A stretch of 64,000 nt of DNA from Lachancea mirantina (lineage: Eukaryota; Ascomycota; Saccharomycetes; Saccharomycetales; Saccharomycetaceae). This document shows positions 1-10,441 of the stretch, in pieces (position 1 is the stretch's first letter; each line of letters starts with the position of its first letter). The notes beneath the pieces were generated by a model. It did not search any database. It was not told where the DNA came from and saw nothing but the letters and a program-made list of their open reading frames with translations. Both the position numbers and the translations under genes were made by a program. The stretch spans positions 1,054,001 through 1,118,000 of the forward strand of contig LT598468.1 in NCBI GenBank assembly GCA_900074745.1, in the 5' to 3' direction.

Positions 1-381
1 CTTTTTAACTTGAATTTATCTGGAATCTGTGAAAGCGAGAGGACAAAACCAATACTATATTCAGTTTCTGGTGGTATCAGTCTCTCAATTGCATTTACCA
101 CATTTTCTAATCAGCCTCTCTTTTTATAGTTGTTTCCCTTAGTAGAGTTTGGCGTAATAATAGAAAGTGACTGTTACTAAAATTGAGCCTTCACCTTTTA
201 CGGTTAAACGGCATCAAGTCTACGAGCACGAGGCACCATCACTATCATTAACTAGCAGCACGTCAGTGGGGCCCTTAAAGGTTCCTGTGAACGCAATCAA
301 AAACCCGTTGAAGTAATCAAGCGAAACCCTTGGTCGCATTCCTTTTCAGATTTCTAAAATTGGTCCTGGTGGTAGCAGACC
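1..381. other. Intergenic, 3' side of RAD55
   Basis: No open frame of note and no RNA gene seen on either strand. The stretch lies downstream of RAD55 and is the left edge of the window, so its other flanking gene is not visible. Confidence 0.6.
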
Positions 382-1503
382 CTATGTCTGGCTGTCGTAG
401 ACGATGTCAGGGTCCTCCTGGTCCTGGTGTTGCTGTTGCGTGCCTTCCGAAGATACACGGGGATCTGCCGTGCATATGCTAGTATACAGCTGGAATTTCG
501 GAGTGGACGACAGATTCAAACGTAGTCTCTTGTTATGCGAGTTGCTCTCGGGAGGATTTTCGGGTGTTGGACTGGGTCGGACTGGTTCAGGCAGTGTACT
601 GAGCACCTCAAAAGAGGATTTTACGGCATCGCCGCCATCGCCGCCATCGCCGGCAAGACCGGCAAGACCGGCATCGTTTATCACAAACTTTACAATTCTT
701 TGGGCTCCAGTCTCATTTTTGTGGGCTAGATCAAATACTATGGCGACCCTTGTCTTATTTGGACATCGGGAGGGGGGCGACTTCCTAGACGTTGCCGGAA
801 TCCAGTCCCAGAACAGGCCAATGCGGCGTCTTATGAAGACTTCCCATAAATTGTCTTTGTTGCCAACGCCAGCGTTGGCCACTAAAGCACTCTTTAGCAC
901 TTGAACGTTCGATCTCCGAGCAGATCGAACCAAAAAATGGGACTCCTCGCTATACGCTACGAACCGTTCGTCAGCGTTTTCTTGGAAACTAGTATTCATT
1001 GCGTCGTTCAGTAAAACAACCGTAGAGTTGTGAGTATGGGCGTATTTGGTCAAAAGCGTTAAAATCGTAGTCAGATTCTTGTTCTTGAACGAATGCATCG
1101 AGTCTGAGCGTACCCGCTTTAAATTTGAATTCAAATAGTCTGTGACAAGTTGCGAGAATCCATCGATGACGACCAGTGAATATTCTTCGCCCAGTTCTTG
1201 AAACATGTAAACTAAGTGTGAAAACCGTTGAACGCGGCCATAACAGATCGAGTCAGCATTGTTCAATTGCTCTAGTGAGCAAGTCTTGTGAGTGTCGATC
1301 CACAATACTTTTTTCGCTTTCTTGGCTTGGATGTTCATCATTTGAAGTCCTAGTCTTGTTTTCCCACTGCCCGGTGGACCAAAGATCTCGTAGATAGCAC
1401 GCGGTTGGAACCCTTCAACTGCTTCATCGAGCCCTTGGATACCACTTGCCACTGGATCTGAGCTGTCCACGATAAGCTGCGATAATGATATTCCCAGAGA
1501 CAT
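382..1503 (-). CDS. RAD55: Rad55, RecA/Rad51-paralog recombination mediator
   Basis: A 373-residue Rad51 paralog. In the family, Rad55 pairs with Rad57 and stabilises Rad51 filaments on single-stranded DNA in the nucleus during homologous recombination. The N-terminus MSLGISLSQLIV is nearly identical to S. cerevisiae Rad55. A Walker A motif GPPGSGKT lies at residues 42-49 and a Walker B-like LVVIDGF near residue 110. The C-terminus PDIVYDSQT matches the acidic, IYDS-type end of the yeast protein. Next to it on the same strand is PPH3, as in S. cerevisiae (YDR076W beside YDR075W). A Gly/Asp/Ala-rich stretch near residues 280-294 is encoded by a 9-bp tandem repeat (627-671) and is absent from the family core. 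Start is the first ATG. Confidence 0.95.
   Translation of the reverse strand: MSLGISLSQLIVDSSDPVASGIQGLDEAVEGFQPRAIYEIFGPPGSGKTRLGLQMMNIQAKKAKKVLWIDTHKTCSLEQLNNADSICYGRVQRFSHLVYMFQELGEEYSLVVIDGFSQLVTDYLNSNLKRVRSDSMHSFKNKNLTTILTLLTKYAHTHNSTVVLLNDAMNTSFQENADERFVAYSEESHFLVRSARRSNVQVLKSALVANAGVGNKDNLWEVFIRRRIGLFWDWIPATSRKSPPSRCPNKTRVAIVFDLAHKNETGAQRIVKFVINDAGLAGLAGDGGDGGDAVKSSFEVLSTLPEPVRPSPTPENPPESNSHNKRLRLNLSSTPKFQLYTSICTADPRVSSEGTQQQHQDQEDPDIVYDSQT
627..671 (-). repeat. 9-bp tandem repeat inside RAD55
   Basis: Five consecutive 9-bp units (on + : CATCGCCGC twice, CATCGCCGG, CAAGACCGG twice) encode a Gly-Leu-Ala then Gly-Asp-Gly tract near the RAD55 C-terminus. The unit is a multiple of three, so length changes keep the frame. 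Confidence 0.9.
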
Positions 1504-1734
1504 GCTGTCGGTTTGAAATAGTGATGATTTATAGTGAATAGGTCTAATCTTGGTTTTACAGTATCTATTTAATACCTAATTGCTGGAAAAATCGTCAGAA
1601 CCGTGGGAAGCCGACGCACAGCGCAGCTTTCATGCTAAATACTCGCGAAACGATTGTAGAGCGTCCCGCAAAGCGATTTTCATTATGAGTGAGTAATGTT
1701 ACAATGATGCTTATTTTCTTATCTTCGATGTCGG

Positions 1735-2658
1735 TCACAGGAAATAATCCATTTGAGGTTTTTTGGTCGGTATTATCGCGTTTCCCACGTCGTCTTGCGC
1801 CGGTACAGCTTCGAATATGGTGTAATTGCGGTCCATTTGGTCATCTACGGTCAAAACTGCTGCGACATTACCGCACCGGTAACAATAATTGGGTGCAGAC
1901 CAAACTGTGACAAGACCACCCCCAAACATCTCCTTATAGCCTTCCATGACCAGTTGGTGGGCCCGGGCAATGAGGTCGAACTTGTTTTTATGCAGAAATT
2001 GGTCAACTTCATTTTTGCCGAACAGAAATCCAGCCCCACGTGGCGAAAGGCTCCAAGTTTCAACGTCATCTGGATCGCTCCATAGCAAGTCACACATGGC
2101 TCCCTCGTGCGGTACCTCTTGTTTACGATCTATGGCGCGAATCTGATTGATGGTCGTTACGTCAGGCGATAGACCGCCGTGCACGCAGAAGATGCTTTCA
2201 TTGATGATAGCTCCAAGTGCTAAGTAGTCGAAAACTTCGCAACAGTAGCGCCACACGTTGCTGTTCCCGTATTTGCGTACGATTTCGTCGTAAAATCCAT
2301 AAACTTTGGTAATCTGCCTTGTTTCGTGGTTACCCCGGATCATTGTGATCCGGTCTGGATACCGCAATTTGTAGCAAAGCAACAACAGAAAGCTCTCTAG
2401 AGAGTAGAAACCACGGTCAACAAAATCGCCCAAAAATATGTACCGGCTCTTTTCAATCCCACCGCTTTCCTCGAACAAGGTCAACAAATCGTGCAGTTGG
2501 CCGTGAATATCTCCGCAAATGGTAACCGGAGTGTCGACACGTGTCACGTTAGCCTCATACATTAGTAGCTCCTGTGATTGCTGGCATAACTTGTACACGG
2601 TTTCTTCCGGAACATGTCGACCTTGTTTGAGAAGTGCTATTGTTTCGTCCAATTTCAT
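1735..2658 (-). CDS. PPH3: Pph3, PP4-type protein phosphatase catalytic subunit
   Basis: A 307-residue PPP-family Ser/Thr phosphatase (S. cerevisiae Pph3 is 308). With Psy2/Psy4, Pph3 dephosphorylates gamma-H2A and Rad53 in DNA-damage checkpoint recovery. The metal and catalytic motifs are all present: GDIHGQ (49-54), GDFVDRG (77-83), RGNHE (108-112) and a later CVHGG. The C-terminus ends DYFL, the methylated-leucine tail typical of PP2A/PP4. It lies between RAD55 (same strand) and PEA2 (divergent). The phrase [15 protein letters not shown] and the overall match favour Pph3 over Pph21/22 or Sit4. Confidence 0.95.
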   Translation of the reverse strand: MKLDETIALLKQGRHVPEETVYKLCQQSQELLMYEANVTRVDTPVTICGDIHGQLHDLLTLFEESGGIEKSRYIFLGDFVDRGFYSLESFLLLLCYKLRYPDRITMIRGNHETRQITKVYGFYDEIVRKYGNSNVWRYCCEVFDYLALGAIINESIFCVHGGLSPDVTTINQIRAIDRKQEVPHEGAMCDLLWSDPDDVETWSLSPRGAGFLFGKNEVDQFLHKNKFDLIARAHQLVMEGYKEMFGGGLVTVWSAPNYCYRCGNVAAVLTVDDQMDRNYTIFEAVPAQDDVGNAIIPTKKPQMDYFL

Positions 2659-3008
2659 CGCTTACAAAGTTACCTTGAGCCTCAGATGTCCGTTTTTGAC
2701 AAACCAAAAAAAGTCTACAAGCCTCCTTCGTGGTCGCTTCAATTTGGGGCCCCACCTGCTCCTTCTTTAATGAGCTGTGTTAGCTTTTTGGCAATGTTTC
2801 CGGTGGTTTAGTAGCTCGATGAGGTTAATGGTTTGCCTTCTATCAAACGCCAGGATTGAAAATTTTCGGTTCGCGTCGCATATCATGTTGGACGTGATAA
2901 AATTAATTCGGCAAAACAAGAGCATCGCGATAAATCAGGTAGGCATTTCGACGACGGAAACCTGGGAAAACAACGATATTGAGAGACTGAAGCCCAGCTT
3001 TTCAGGCC
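2659..3008. promoter_or_regulatory. Divergent PPH3 / PEA2 promoter interval
   Basis: About 350 bp between two start codons pointing apart, so it must hold both promoters. Small frames here are not conserved-looking. I see no clear named binding site. Confidence 0.5.
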
Positions 3009-4142
3009 ATGAGGATGTCTCGCGTGAATTTGCCGGAAATTGCGAACCCAAAGCTTTTTTCGCCCCAAATTTACGACCGATATCCCTTAAAATATGAAGA
3101 ACAGATTAAAATTCTTCAAAAAGAACGGCTTCACTTGGAGGAGCTCGTCTATGATATCGATAACGCGCAGATTTTGCAGTATATGGATTCTAACGGTGAA
3201 ATTGACATCAAACGGAAATTGCTGGGCGAATACGCTTTGTACCGGGCAAAATCCAGTACTCAAGAGACAGATTTTGTTGAGCAGTTAATCCGATGGCAAT
3301 TGGATTTGTCAAAATCACGTAGTCAGGACTTTACATCAAGAGAAAAGCAGCAGAGAATGGTTTACGAGACTCTGCTTAGTGTACTGGGAAGTCAAGCTTT
3401 TGAGGAAGTCGTAGCACGTCAGTCTGATGATTCCTCAAACGTACACAACACTTTTCAAACTAACGACCCCAGTCACAGCATATCGAGAATAGACTCTTCA
3501 CATGCACAAGTCGACGAAGTGACGTCTTATCTACTGTCCAGTGCCCTTCAAAAGGGTATAGATTTGAAACCAGAGTCGCAACGGCACAGTGGAGACCAAA
3601 ATGATGTGTCGTTTCTCAAAGAATGTATCGATTCGATTTTGGAGGGCTACTCGAGTGGCAACAACAACCAGGGTAAAACCCTCGATGACGAAAAATCGTC
3701 TTCGGAACTCGAACTCGCGCTAAAAGATCTCAGACTGGCACATAGTTATTTGACACGAAGGTTTGAAAACGATCGTAATGAGCACTTGCGAAGCATCGAT
3801 CAACTCACCAAAACAAATGAAGAGCTTTCACACGAGCTTCTGGCGTTTCATTCGAAATTCAGAAACATACAGACGAAATATTCGGAACTCCAAAAAGAGA
3901 CTACTCAGCTTGAGGAGAAATTAAGATTGAATTCGCTAACGTCATTGAGCTCGCCGGAAGCGGACGCCAGCTCTTTGAATAGCGTTGGTAGTAACGGGGG
4001 CAGACCGCAGTCATTGGCGATCATGCGAAAAGAATTCAAGAAAGTCCTGAGTGAGACGCAAAGAAAATACGAAACCGAGCTACGCGAGGAGCGTGAGTTA
4101 AGAAGATCTTTAGAACGAGAATTGGCTTCCCAACAGCAATAA
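3009..4142 (+). CDS. PEA2: Pea2-like polarisome coiled-coil protein
   Basis: A 377-residue, mostly helical protein. Seen: an N-terminal region (about 1-115) rich in charged residues, with YPLKYEEQIKILQKERLH and a following helical block; a polar Ser/Asn-rich middle (about 140-235); and a long C-terminal coiled coil (about 240-300 and 335-377). No transmembrane segment or enzyme motif. The assignment rests mainly on position and strand: in S. cerevisiae PEA2 (YER149C) sits beside SPT15 (YER148W) and SCC4 (YER147C) with the same relative orientations found here. Pea2 is a polarisome subunit that acts with Spa2 and Bni1 at sites of polarised growth. Two in-frame ATGs (3009, 3015) are both possible starts. 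Confidence 0.72.
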   Translation: MRMSRVNLPEIANPKLFSPQIYDRYPLKYEEQIKILQKERLHLEELVYDIDNAQILQYMDSNGEIDIKRKLLGEYALYRAKSSTQETDFVEQLIRWQLDLSKSRSQDFTSREKQQRMVYETLLSVLGSQAFEEVVARQSDDSSNVHNTFQTNDPSHSISRIDSSHAQVDEVTSYLLSSALQKGIDLKPESQRHSGDQNDVSFLKECIDSILEGYSSGNNNQGKTLDDEKSSSELELALKDLRLAHSYLTRRFENDRNEHLRSIDQLTKTNEELSHELLAFHSKFRNIQTKYSELQKETTQLEEKLRLNSLTSLSSPEADASSLNSVGSNGGRPQSLAIMRKEFKKVLSETQRKYETELREERELRRSLERELASQQQ

Positions 4143-4246
4143 GGCGCATCTGCTGTGAACTTCCGCACTGCAAAATCCATTTTTCATACGTGAAATCCAA
4201 TATGTAATCTATTTACGTCGGCATTAAACTTAAAACCAATACCGCA

Positions 4247-4939
4247 TCACAACTTTCTGAATTCACTCAACACAGGATATATGGCTTCAAACGCCTGATA
4301 AATCTCTTCTCTTTGTTTCGCACCCGTGAGTACGATTTTTCCTGAAACAAAAATCAAAAGCACGATCTTGGGCTTCACCATTCTGTAAATCAAACCTGGA
4401 AATAATTCTGGCTCATACGACGAGAAAGTTCCGTGCGAAAATGCCAGACCTTCTAATCGGATCGGAAATTTCACATCACAAGACCCAACGATATTTTGAA
4501 TTTTGAAATCTGTGAATTTAGCACTAAACCCAATCTTCTGGATTATTCTGGCATATTTCCGACTGGCCAATTTCGAATCGTCCTCCGATTTGGCTCCGAT
4601 AACGACCATTTTACCCGATGCGAAGATTAACGCTGTCGTCTTCGGCTCTCGAATACGCATAATAACGGCTGCAAATCGTTTGGGATTGTATTCTGCGTTT
4701 CTCGCATGCAGTGCAACCGTTTTCAAATCCAAACGACAATCCAAATTCACAGTGGCAACGATATTTTGCAATGTGGGGACTATTCCTGATGTTGTCGCAT
4801 TTTGTTGTTCGTCATCTTCAGTTTTGGAAAGCGCCACATCTGGGTCCTCTGACTTGTTTTCCCATACTGATCGCGTCGTAGGATCAAACACTATTTTATT
4901 GGCGTCTTGAAACTCTTTCAATCTAGCATCATCAGACAT
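4247..4939 (-). CDS. SPT15: TATA-binding protein (TBP)
   Basis: A 230-residue TBP (240 in S. cerevisiae), the general factor that bends TATA DNA for all three nuclear RNA polymerases. The variable N-terminal arm covers about 1-50. The conserved core begins at [13 protein letters not shown] and contains two direct repeats, seen as [16 protein letters not shown] in repeat 1 and [16 protein letters not shown] in repeat 2. It ends EFRKL, against EFRKM in budding yeast. It is convergent with PEA2 and divergent from SCC4, as in S. cerevisiae. Confidence 0.98.
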   Translation of the reverse strand: MSDDARLKEFQDANKIVFDPTTRSVWENKSEDPDVALSKTEDDEQQNATTSGIVPTLQNIVATVNLDCRLDLKTVALHARNAEYNPKRFAAVIMRIREPKTTALIFASGKMVVIGAKSEDDSKLASRKYARIIQKIGFSAKFTDFKIQNIVGSCDVKFPIRLEGLAFSHGTFSSYEPELFPGLIYRMVKPKIVLLIFVSGKIVLTGAKQREEIYQAFEAIYPVLSEFRKL

Positions 4940-5552
4940 TATGGAGTTGTTTTGTCGCGAGCTTTGAAACCTCGATGAGTGGTCAAGTAATTGATGAGTT
5001 TCTCAATTTCCAAGATTATATATATATACGTAAAAATCATGAACTGATAAACAGATGAGGTATATAAATGGCAATTTGGAGGATAATAGGAGCTGTTGAG
5101 AAAGTATAAGAGAAACAACAATATGATTAAGAAGTCGGGCTACTGTTCGGTCGTTTCATTCGTCATTTTAGCTCATTCATCGCTCTAAAAATTGAGATTG
5201 TAAGAGACTTGAATTAATGCTCGCAAGGGCTACTAAAATGGTGTAATCAAGAGTTTGAGGCAGTTTGAATTGTTGGTAGACGATCAGAGATGCTGTAGAC
5301 GATGTTTGCGGTAGTTTTTAGCTTCTAAAAACGGTAGTTTTCGACTATTCTTGCAAACTTCACCAGTCATCGAATAACTGGTTTCTTAGTATAAAGGTAG
5401 GAAAGAGGGAGTATAAACAGTTCTTGACTACATTCATCTCTGTAAATCTCAAAATCATGAAATTCATCATGTTTTAGTATCTTCCATTTGTGTTCATTTT
5501 GACAACTTCAAACCTTAAGTAAGTTCCTTCTAGCTGTGGTACTCATCACACG
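4940..5552. promoter_or_regulatory. Divergent SPT15 / SCC4 promoter interval with small repeats
   Basis: A 613-bp interval between two divergent starts. On the SPT15 side is an alternating TA run (about 5015-5025). On the SCC4 side are two CGGTAGTTTT copies (5309-5318 and 5332-5341), a perfect inverted repeat GTTTTTAG/CTAAAAAC with a 3-nt loop (5314-5332), and two GTAGACGAT copies (5276-5284, 5295-5303). These could be factor sites. I do not recognise the factor. Confidence 0.55.
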
Positions 5553-7391
5553 ATGCAAAACACGAGTATAAACGACCTCTATGGGGTTTGTCAAGAGTAT
5601 CGACGGTGTGCACAAGAAATAGCACCGTTGATATCTACACAACAGGATTTGGAAGCGTATTACACGTTGATTTGGAGTGCTATACGCGTGTATCAACGGT
5701 TAAAAGAAGAACACCAGTTAAGTACCGAACAAGACGTCAAAATCACATTGGAACTATCTCAACTGTTGGTAGATGAGACTAATGAACTGGATCTAGCGGA
5801 GGGGTACCTTTTTGGAGCGAAAGAAAGGCTTCAACAAACGACTTCATTGCAAGAGAAAATGGCTATCGAGTACGCGCTTGCAGAACTGGCTCAAAAACGA
5901 GGTACTTCCTCACATTTGGGCGATGCAGTCCGAAATTTGGAAAGTCTTATTAACGATTTACAGAAAACTGAGTCTCCGTGGGCTTTGGTGTTCAAATACA
6001 AGCAAATTGATATGTTGGCCAAAACGGCAAAACCGCAGCGGATCGCGTTATTGTACAACGATTTGATCAAACAATCTGAACAGTTTAAAGATTTCTACAT
6101 TCTTGTGCTCTCGAATTCCCTCTGTCATCATCTCTCAAATAATCTGAGAATTGACGAAAGCCTCGTTAGATCCTTCGACGCTGTAAACGACAGGGCTTGT
6201 CCAGCATCTCTCAGCTTATGGAAAAAGCTTATCGAACTACTTCTACTCATTAACAGAGATGATAATATTGCCAACAAGCTTATGGAATTCAAGAAACTGA
6301 TCGCGCGTCACAAGTCTAATTTGAAAAGCACCTACAATGTTTACCTGACAGACGAAATCTCGGTTCAAGTGCATTCTCAAGCGACAAATTATCAAGACTT
6401 TAAAAACGTGATCCTGCTGTTTCAGAGCGTAAGCTATATTACCAACTGCTACGATAAAAAGGCCAATTTCTCTTCCAAGTTTTTACCAAAAGTTCGTGAA
6501 GTTGCAGAAGAGCGTCTATCCTCGAGTTTGCAAGGTGGACTACCGGCCATTGAAGCTCAAAGGAGCTTCTACGCTAAACTCGTTGAAATTTCTAATTTGT
6601 ACATCTGCATCGAAGCGTTATTACTCGGCGAAACTGTCCCAGAACTACCGGTGCCTGAGCAATATCGAGATCTCTTGCTTGCTTGTAAGCACCAACGGAA
6701 CTTTGAGTCCAACGAAGCGATGCATCTGATTTCCAAAAACTTAGAAAAGCCACTCGGACCCTCTGTGGAGGTCCGCATGATAATGCTTTGCAACGCGTTT
6801 GGAATGCATTTAGCCAAGATGAATAAAACCGAGGACTCTCTCTCTATTACTGACTATGATGCGACAAATTCGATATGGCAAAATATAGAAACGCTTGCCA
6901 AAGATTACGATTTTGCTGACAATCACGTTTGGCAATGTACATTAGCTTTGTTGTGGGTGATTGCTCGCTTCCAACCCTTTTCGAACGGTCATCTCGCGAG
7001 CAACAAAGAGGAAGATTATCTTGAGAAGGTTAAATGGTATTTTTCGAGTAATAAAATGGGTGGGGTGAGTGAAACTGGGGAACGAGACTCAGCTTCAGAC
7101 AAGGGAGGTCGAGAAACAGCGCCGACATTGAAAAAATCCGCTTTACTCAGAGTGCTATTAAACTACGTTGCCGGTTCAATGTTAGTTCACGATATTGAAA
7201 CTAAATGCACAATGTCCAATGCATGTTTCCATCTTTGCGGGCAACAAGACATGCCTCTCATGAGTTATTTGATCGGAATTTGGCATTTGCTAAACTGCGG
7301 CATTGCCATGCGCAGGAAAGAAGTGGTAAATACCCGCCAATCATTACTAAAATTAGTCGACCATCTAGTAAAGATCAAAGAATTTGCATAA
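5553..7391 (+). CDS. SCC4: Scc4, cohesin loader subunit
   Basis: A 612-residue all-helical protein (624 in S. cerevisiae). Scc4 binds the N-terminus of Scc2; the pair loads cohesin onto chromosomes, and Scc4 targets it to centromeres. The sequence is a run of TPR-like amphipathic helices, for example LAEGYLFGAKERL and AIEYALAELAQKRG, with no catalytic motif. Its place beside SPT15, and with LSM5 further along, matches YER147C in the YER146-148 neighbourhood. A polar insert rich in Gly/Ser/Glu (about 505-525) is probably a surface loop. The start is the first ATG and gives the expected N-terminal length. Confidence 0.9.
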   Translation: MQNTSINDLYGVCQEYRRCAQEIAPLISTQQDLEAYYTLIWSAIRVYQRLKEEHQLSTEQDVKITLELSQLLVDETNELDLAEGYLFGAKERLQQTTSLQEKMAIEYALAELAQKRGTSSHLGDAVRNLESLINDLQKTESPWALVFKYKQIDMLAKTAKPQRIALLYNDLIKQSEQFKDFYILVLSNSLCHHLSNNLRIDESLVRSFDAVNDRACPASLSLWKKLIELLLLINRDDNIANKLMEFKKLIARHKSNLKSTYNVYLTDEISVQVHSQATNYQDFKNVILLFQSVSYITNCYDKKANFSSKFLPKVREVAEERLSSSLQGGLPAIEAQRSFYAKLVEISNLYICIEALLLGETVPELPVPEQYRDLLLACKHQRNFESNEAMHLISKNLEKPLGPSVEVRMIMLCNAFGMHLAKMNKTEDSLSITDYDATNSIWQNIETLAKDYDFADNHVWQCTLALLWVIARFQPFSNGHLASNKEEDYLEKVKWYFSSNKMGGVSETGERDSASDKGGRETAPTLKKSALLRVLLNYVAGSMLVHDIETKCTMSNACFHLCGQQDMPLMSYLIGIWHLLNCGIAMRRKEVVNTRQSLLKLVDHLVKIKEFA

Positions 7392-7501
7392 CGGCTTGCA
7401 TCGCTTGGAAAAATGGCTAGAAAATCTTACTATATATTCGTGGGTTCGTTAAACTGAGGTACTATTCAGGTACTTCGAATGTCATTTATAATAAAGATAG
7501 G

Positions 7502-10261
7502 CTATTTGTGCTTGTATTTCTGATGAGAGCCAGTTCTTCTCATATTGTAAGCGGCACCTGCAATCTCTGACTTGACGCTGCTTTCGCTATCTTTGATGTG
7601 ACCGCGATCATCCAAATCAACGGTACCACCGCTTTGAAATAACGAAACGTCTCCAACCAGGAGCCCCAGGGTGTCCAGGACTTGCTGAGGATCCGTCAAG
7701 TGTGCTTTTGCTACAGTCTTTTTGGAAGCAGACCCAACCGTGACTGGATAGATTCCGAAATGATCCCATTCGTTTTTCTGATCGGCAAAAATTTCGTCCC
7801 ACTCTTTCTCGATGCCGTTCAATTGCTTAAACATATCTTCGTCTGTGAAGTCATCTCCCAAACAAAGTATGAAATCTGGCAATTGGTCCTTCGGTAGACT
7901 CTTGTCCAGTTTGAATTCGTCTTCCGAATCTTGCTTCGTTCCATGCGGGTGCCAGATAAGCCTTTTAACAATTTCACCTTTGTTCACAAATTTGGGACGA
8001 ACTTCGACATTGGCCTTCCCCTCCATCACTTCCAAACCCAAATCGGGAGCAAACTCTTCTAATGTCTCTTTCATTTTGGAAGCATTGTATTCTCCCAATT
8101 CCGGATCTGCTCTTCTGTAATGCCAAGTCAATGCGACCTTTTTCACCTCGATAGAGGATCCAGGAGTATGCATTGTGAATTGTTCCATAATCTCATGAAC
8201 CTTTTTTTGCCAAGACATGTCGAACTTTTCTGTCAAATTGACCCAGTCTTGAGACGAAACGTCTTTCATAAAACAACCATGCTCAGCGCTTAAGCCCAGC
8301 TGAGGCAACTTGCCGCCCAACCATTTAGACAAGAATTGTTGATCCCGTCCAGATATAATCCAAATTTGATTTTTGGGATCCGAAGCCAATTTCGACAAAA
8401 TTCGATAAAGCTTAGCACTTGGGATGGCAGCGGCAGGATCACGCACTATGGGTGTCAACGTACCATCGTAGTCAAATAAGAAAAGTCTTCTCTCGGCCTT
8501 CTGATAGTTTTTCAAGAGTAATGGACCGTTGAGCGCCGGTGTGATTCTGGACTCCTCGTTCTCGCGGCGCGCTATTGAGATCACGCGACGTAAAAACTTG
8601 TCGTTCCAGTCCTGTATGGTAGGAACACATGCCCACAGCTTTCTTTCCAAATTCGATTTTTCTATGGGCTTCAACTTCAAAGCCCTGTTGATGGTTTTCG
8701 CGACGGCGACTGAGTCCCAAGGGTTAACGATAAGCGCATCTCTCAGTACCGTACTGGTACCGGAAAACTCGCTAAGAACAAGTGGGCTGGCATAACAGTT
8801 GCCAATCGAGGGTTGGCTCTTAACAGTGACGTATTCCAAAGCGGTGGTGTTCATTCCGTCTCTCACGCTTGTGATCAGACAAAGATCGGCGGCACGGAGT
8901 AAAGAGAAATACACGTCTTTTGGAATGCGCATGTGGTAATGTTGTACTGGAGAAAAATTAAGACTACCGTATTGCGCATTTATGGAGTTGACCAGATCGT
9001 TGACCTGTTGCTCCAACTTGACGTTGTTATCAGATTCGGTGGGTCGACTCACCTGGATCAACACCACTTTGTCTCTCCATTCTGGGAACATGGCCAGAAA
9101 AGTTTCAAAAGCTTGCATTTTCTGTATCACGCCTCTCACAGTGTTGAGTCTATCCCTACCGAATATGATTTGCTTGCCCGCGTACGCTTCCTTGATGGTA
9201 GTGACTTTGGAATCAATGTCGGGAGAAAAGGCTTCTTTGAGAATTTCTTGGGTGTTGACGCCGATCGGTAACGCGTCCACTAAGACGTCACCTCCATACG
9301 CGCTGATGCGCCATTCGTCCTTGCCCTCTTTGGACTTGCGCTTTGAAGAAGTCGAGTCGAGCAATCGTTTGCATCCGGAAACGAAATGGCGTGCAAAGCC
9401 CTCGTTTTGGAAACAGACTCGGTTGCTCCCCAAGATTCCGTCTAGCAATTGTTTCCGTTTCGATAAACAACGGAAATATTCGTTACTGGGCCAAGGGGTG
9501 TGGTGGAAGTACGCGATGATGGCGTCTTGAAACCGCATGCGCAGCAACTGCGGTAGCAGCATCAAATAGTAGTCGTGTATCCAGATGATATCGCCCGGTT
9601 TGTAAATTTGCGCGACTTTCATGGCGTACGCCTCGTTGAACTTGACGTAGTCGTACCACCAGTTGTTTTCTTGCTGTCCGTCAGACGGAGCGCTCAAAAT
9701 GTAGTGAAGGGCGGGCCAGATGATGTTTTCCGCGTACTGCCGCCAGCGCCGTTGGCCCTTACGCAGAAGCCAAACCGGGTGGATCGTCTGCTGGTTGTTC
9801 GGGTCTTCTGCGGCTTGCAATTTTTCCGCGATCCCGCGTTTCTGCTCGCTCGTGAGGTACAATGGGTCCTCGACGGGGTCCTTGGACATGTAGCGAGTGT
9901 CATCTTCAGTGAGGGAGATGCTGCCGCGACGCGCCTGCGGGGGGTTGCCGTCGGTGCTCGGTTCGCGCTGCAAATCCGCTTTGGCAACGTACGCGAAGCT
10001 GGAGCCCGGGTCGATTTCGCCGGTCCATCCGACAACGTGCTGCTCCCATTCGGACGAGTCTCGCAGGTAGTTGACCGAGGAGTAAAGGGCACTGTTACCG
10101 CTAATGGGGGTCATGGACCACTCTTCGGAGGCCGACTTGGAGTGCTCGATTGCGGGGGTGTACGCATCGTTTCTCCCGATCTTGTAGGGCAATTGGGGCA
10201 CACAGTTGATGATACGGCCCGAAATGGCGCGTTCTTCAGACGCGATCAGGGGCACACCCAT
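7502..10261 (-). CDS. TPS2: Tps2, trehalose-6-phosphate phosphatase
   Basis: A 919-residue protein from the chosen ATG (S. cerevisiae 896). It dephosphorylates trehalose-6-phosphate to trehalose inside the Tps1/Tps2/Tps3/Tsl1 complex in the cytosol. An N-terminal glycosyltransferase-20-like domain (about 1-560, with GDIIWIHDYYLMLLPQLLR) precedes a HAD phosphatase domain. The HAD motif FDYDGTLTP is near residue 590, ISGRD follows, and GDDFTDEDMF lies near the end. The frame is open upstream to 10405, but similarity to Tps2 begins around RIINCVPQLPYKI, so the ATG at 10261 is preferred; the extra 48 residues look like translated upstream DNA. The 5' third is clearly more GC-rich than the 3' part. 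A CCCCT stress element lies upstream (10324-10328). Confidence 0.95.
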   Translation of the reverse strand: MGVPLIASEERAISGRIINCVPQLPYKIGRNDAYTPAIEHSKSASEEWSMTPISGNSALYSSVNYLRDSSEWEQHVVGWTGEIDPGSSFAYVAKADLQREPSTDGNPPQARRGSISLTEDDTRYMSKDPVEDPLYLTSEQKRGIAEKLQAAEDPNNQQTIHPVWLLRKGQRRWRQYAENIIWPALHYILSAPSDGQQENNWWYDYVKFNEAYAMKVAQIYKPGDIIWIHDYYLMLLPQLLRMRFQDAIIAYFHHTPWPSNEYFRCLSKRKQLLDGILGSNRVCFQNEGFARHFVSGCKRLLDSTSSKRKSKEGKDEWRISAYGGDVLVDALPIGVNTQEILKEAFSPDIDSKVTTIKEAYAGKQIIFGRDRLNTVRGVIQKMQAFETFLAMFPEWRDKVVLIQVSRPTESDNNVKLEQQVNDLVNSINAQYGSLNFSPVQHYHMRIPKDVYFSLLRAADLCLITSVRDGMNTTALEYVTVKSQPSIGNCYASPLVLSEFSGTSTVLRDALIVNPWDSVAVAKTINRALKLKPIEKSNLERKLWACVPTIQDWNDKFLRRVISIARRENEESRITPALNGPLLLKNYQKAERRLFLFDYDGTLTPIVRDPAAAIPSAKLYRILSKLASDPKNQIWIISGRDQQFLSKWLGGKLPQLGLSAEHGCFMKDVSSQDWVNLTEKFDMSWQKKVHEIMEQFTMHTPGSSIEVKKVALTWHYRRADPELGEYNASKMKETLEEFAPDLGLEVMEGKANVEVRPKFVNKGEIVKRLIWHPHGTKQDSEDEFKLDKSLPKDQLPDFILCLGDDFTDEDMFKQLNGIEKEWDEIFADQKNEWDHFGIYPVTVGSASKKTVAKAHLTDPQQVLDTLGLLVGDVSLFQSGGTVDLDDRGHIKDSESSVKSEIAGAAYNMRRTGSHQKYKHK

Positions 10262-10323
10262 GCTGTGTGAGAGTAATCGTGGTGGTTTTGCTGCGCGTGC
10301 AGTGTGAGAGGTTAGATTGAGTT

Positions 10324-10328
10324 CCCCT
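10324..10328 (-). promoter_or_regulatory. Possible STRE upstream of TPS2
   Basis: AGGGG on the minus strand, about 65 bp upstream of the chosen TPS2 start. STREs are Msn2/Msn4 sites, and S. cerevisiae TPS2 is a known Msn2/4 target. A five-base match alone is weak evidence. Confidence 0.4.
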
Positions 10329-10441
10329 TTAATAGGTCGCGTGATTGCTGGCAGGGAGTTGCGGGAAGGAAAAAAAAAAGGAGAAGGCGCCCCAGCACGG
10401 TCCAAGCTCAGTGATTGCTCGTGCCCTCGTACAAGGTTACC

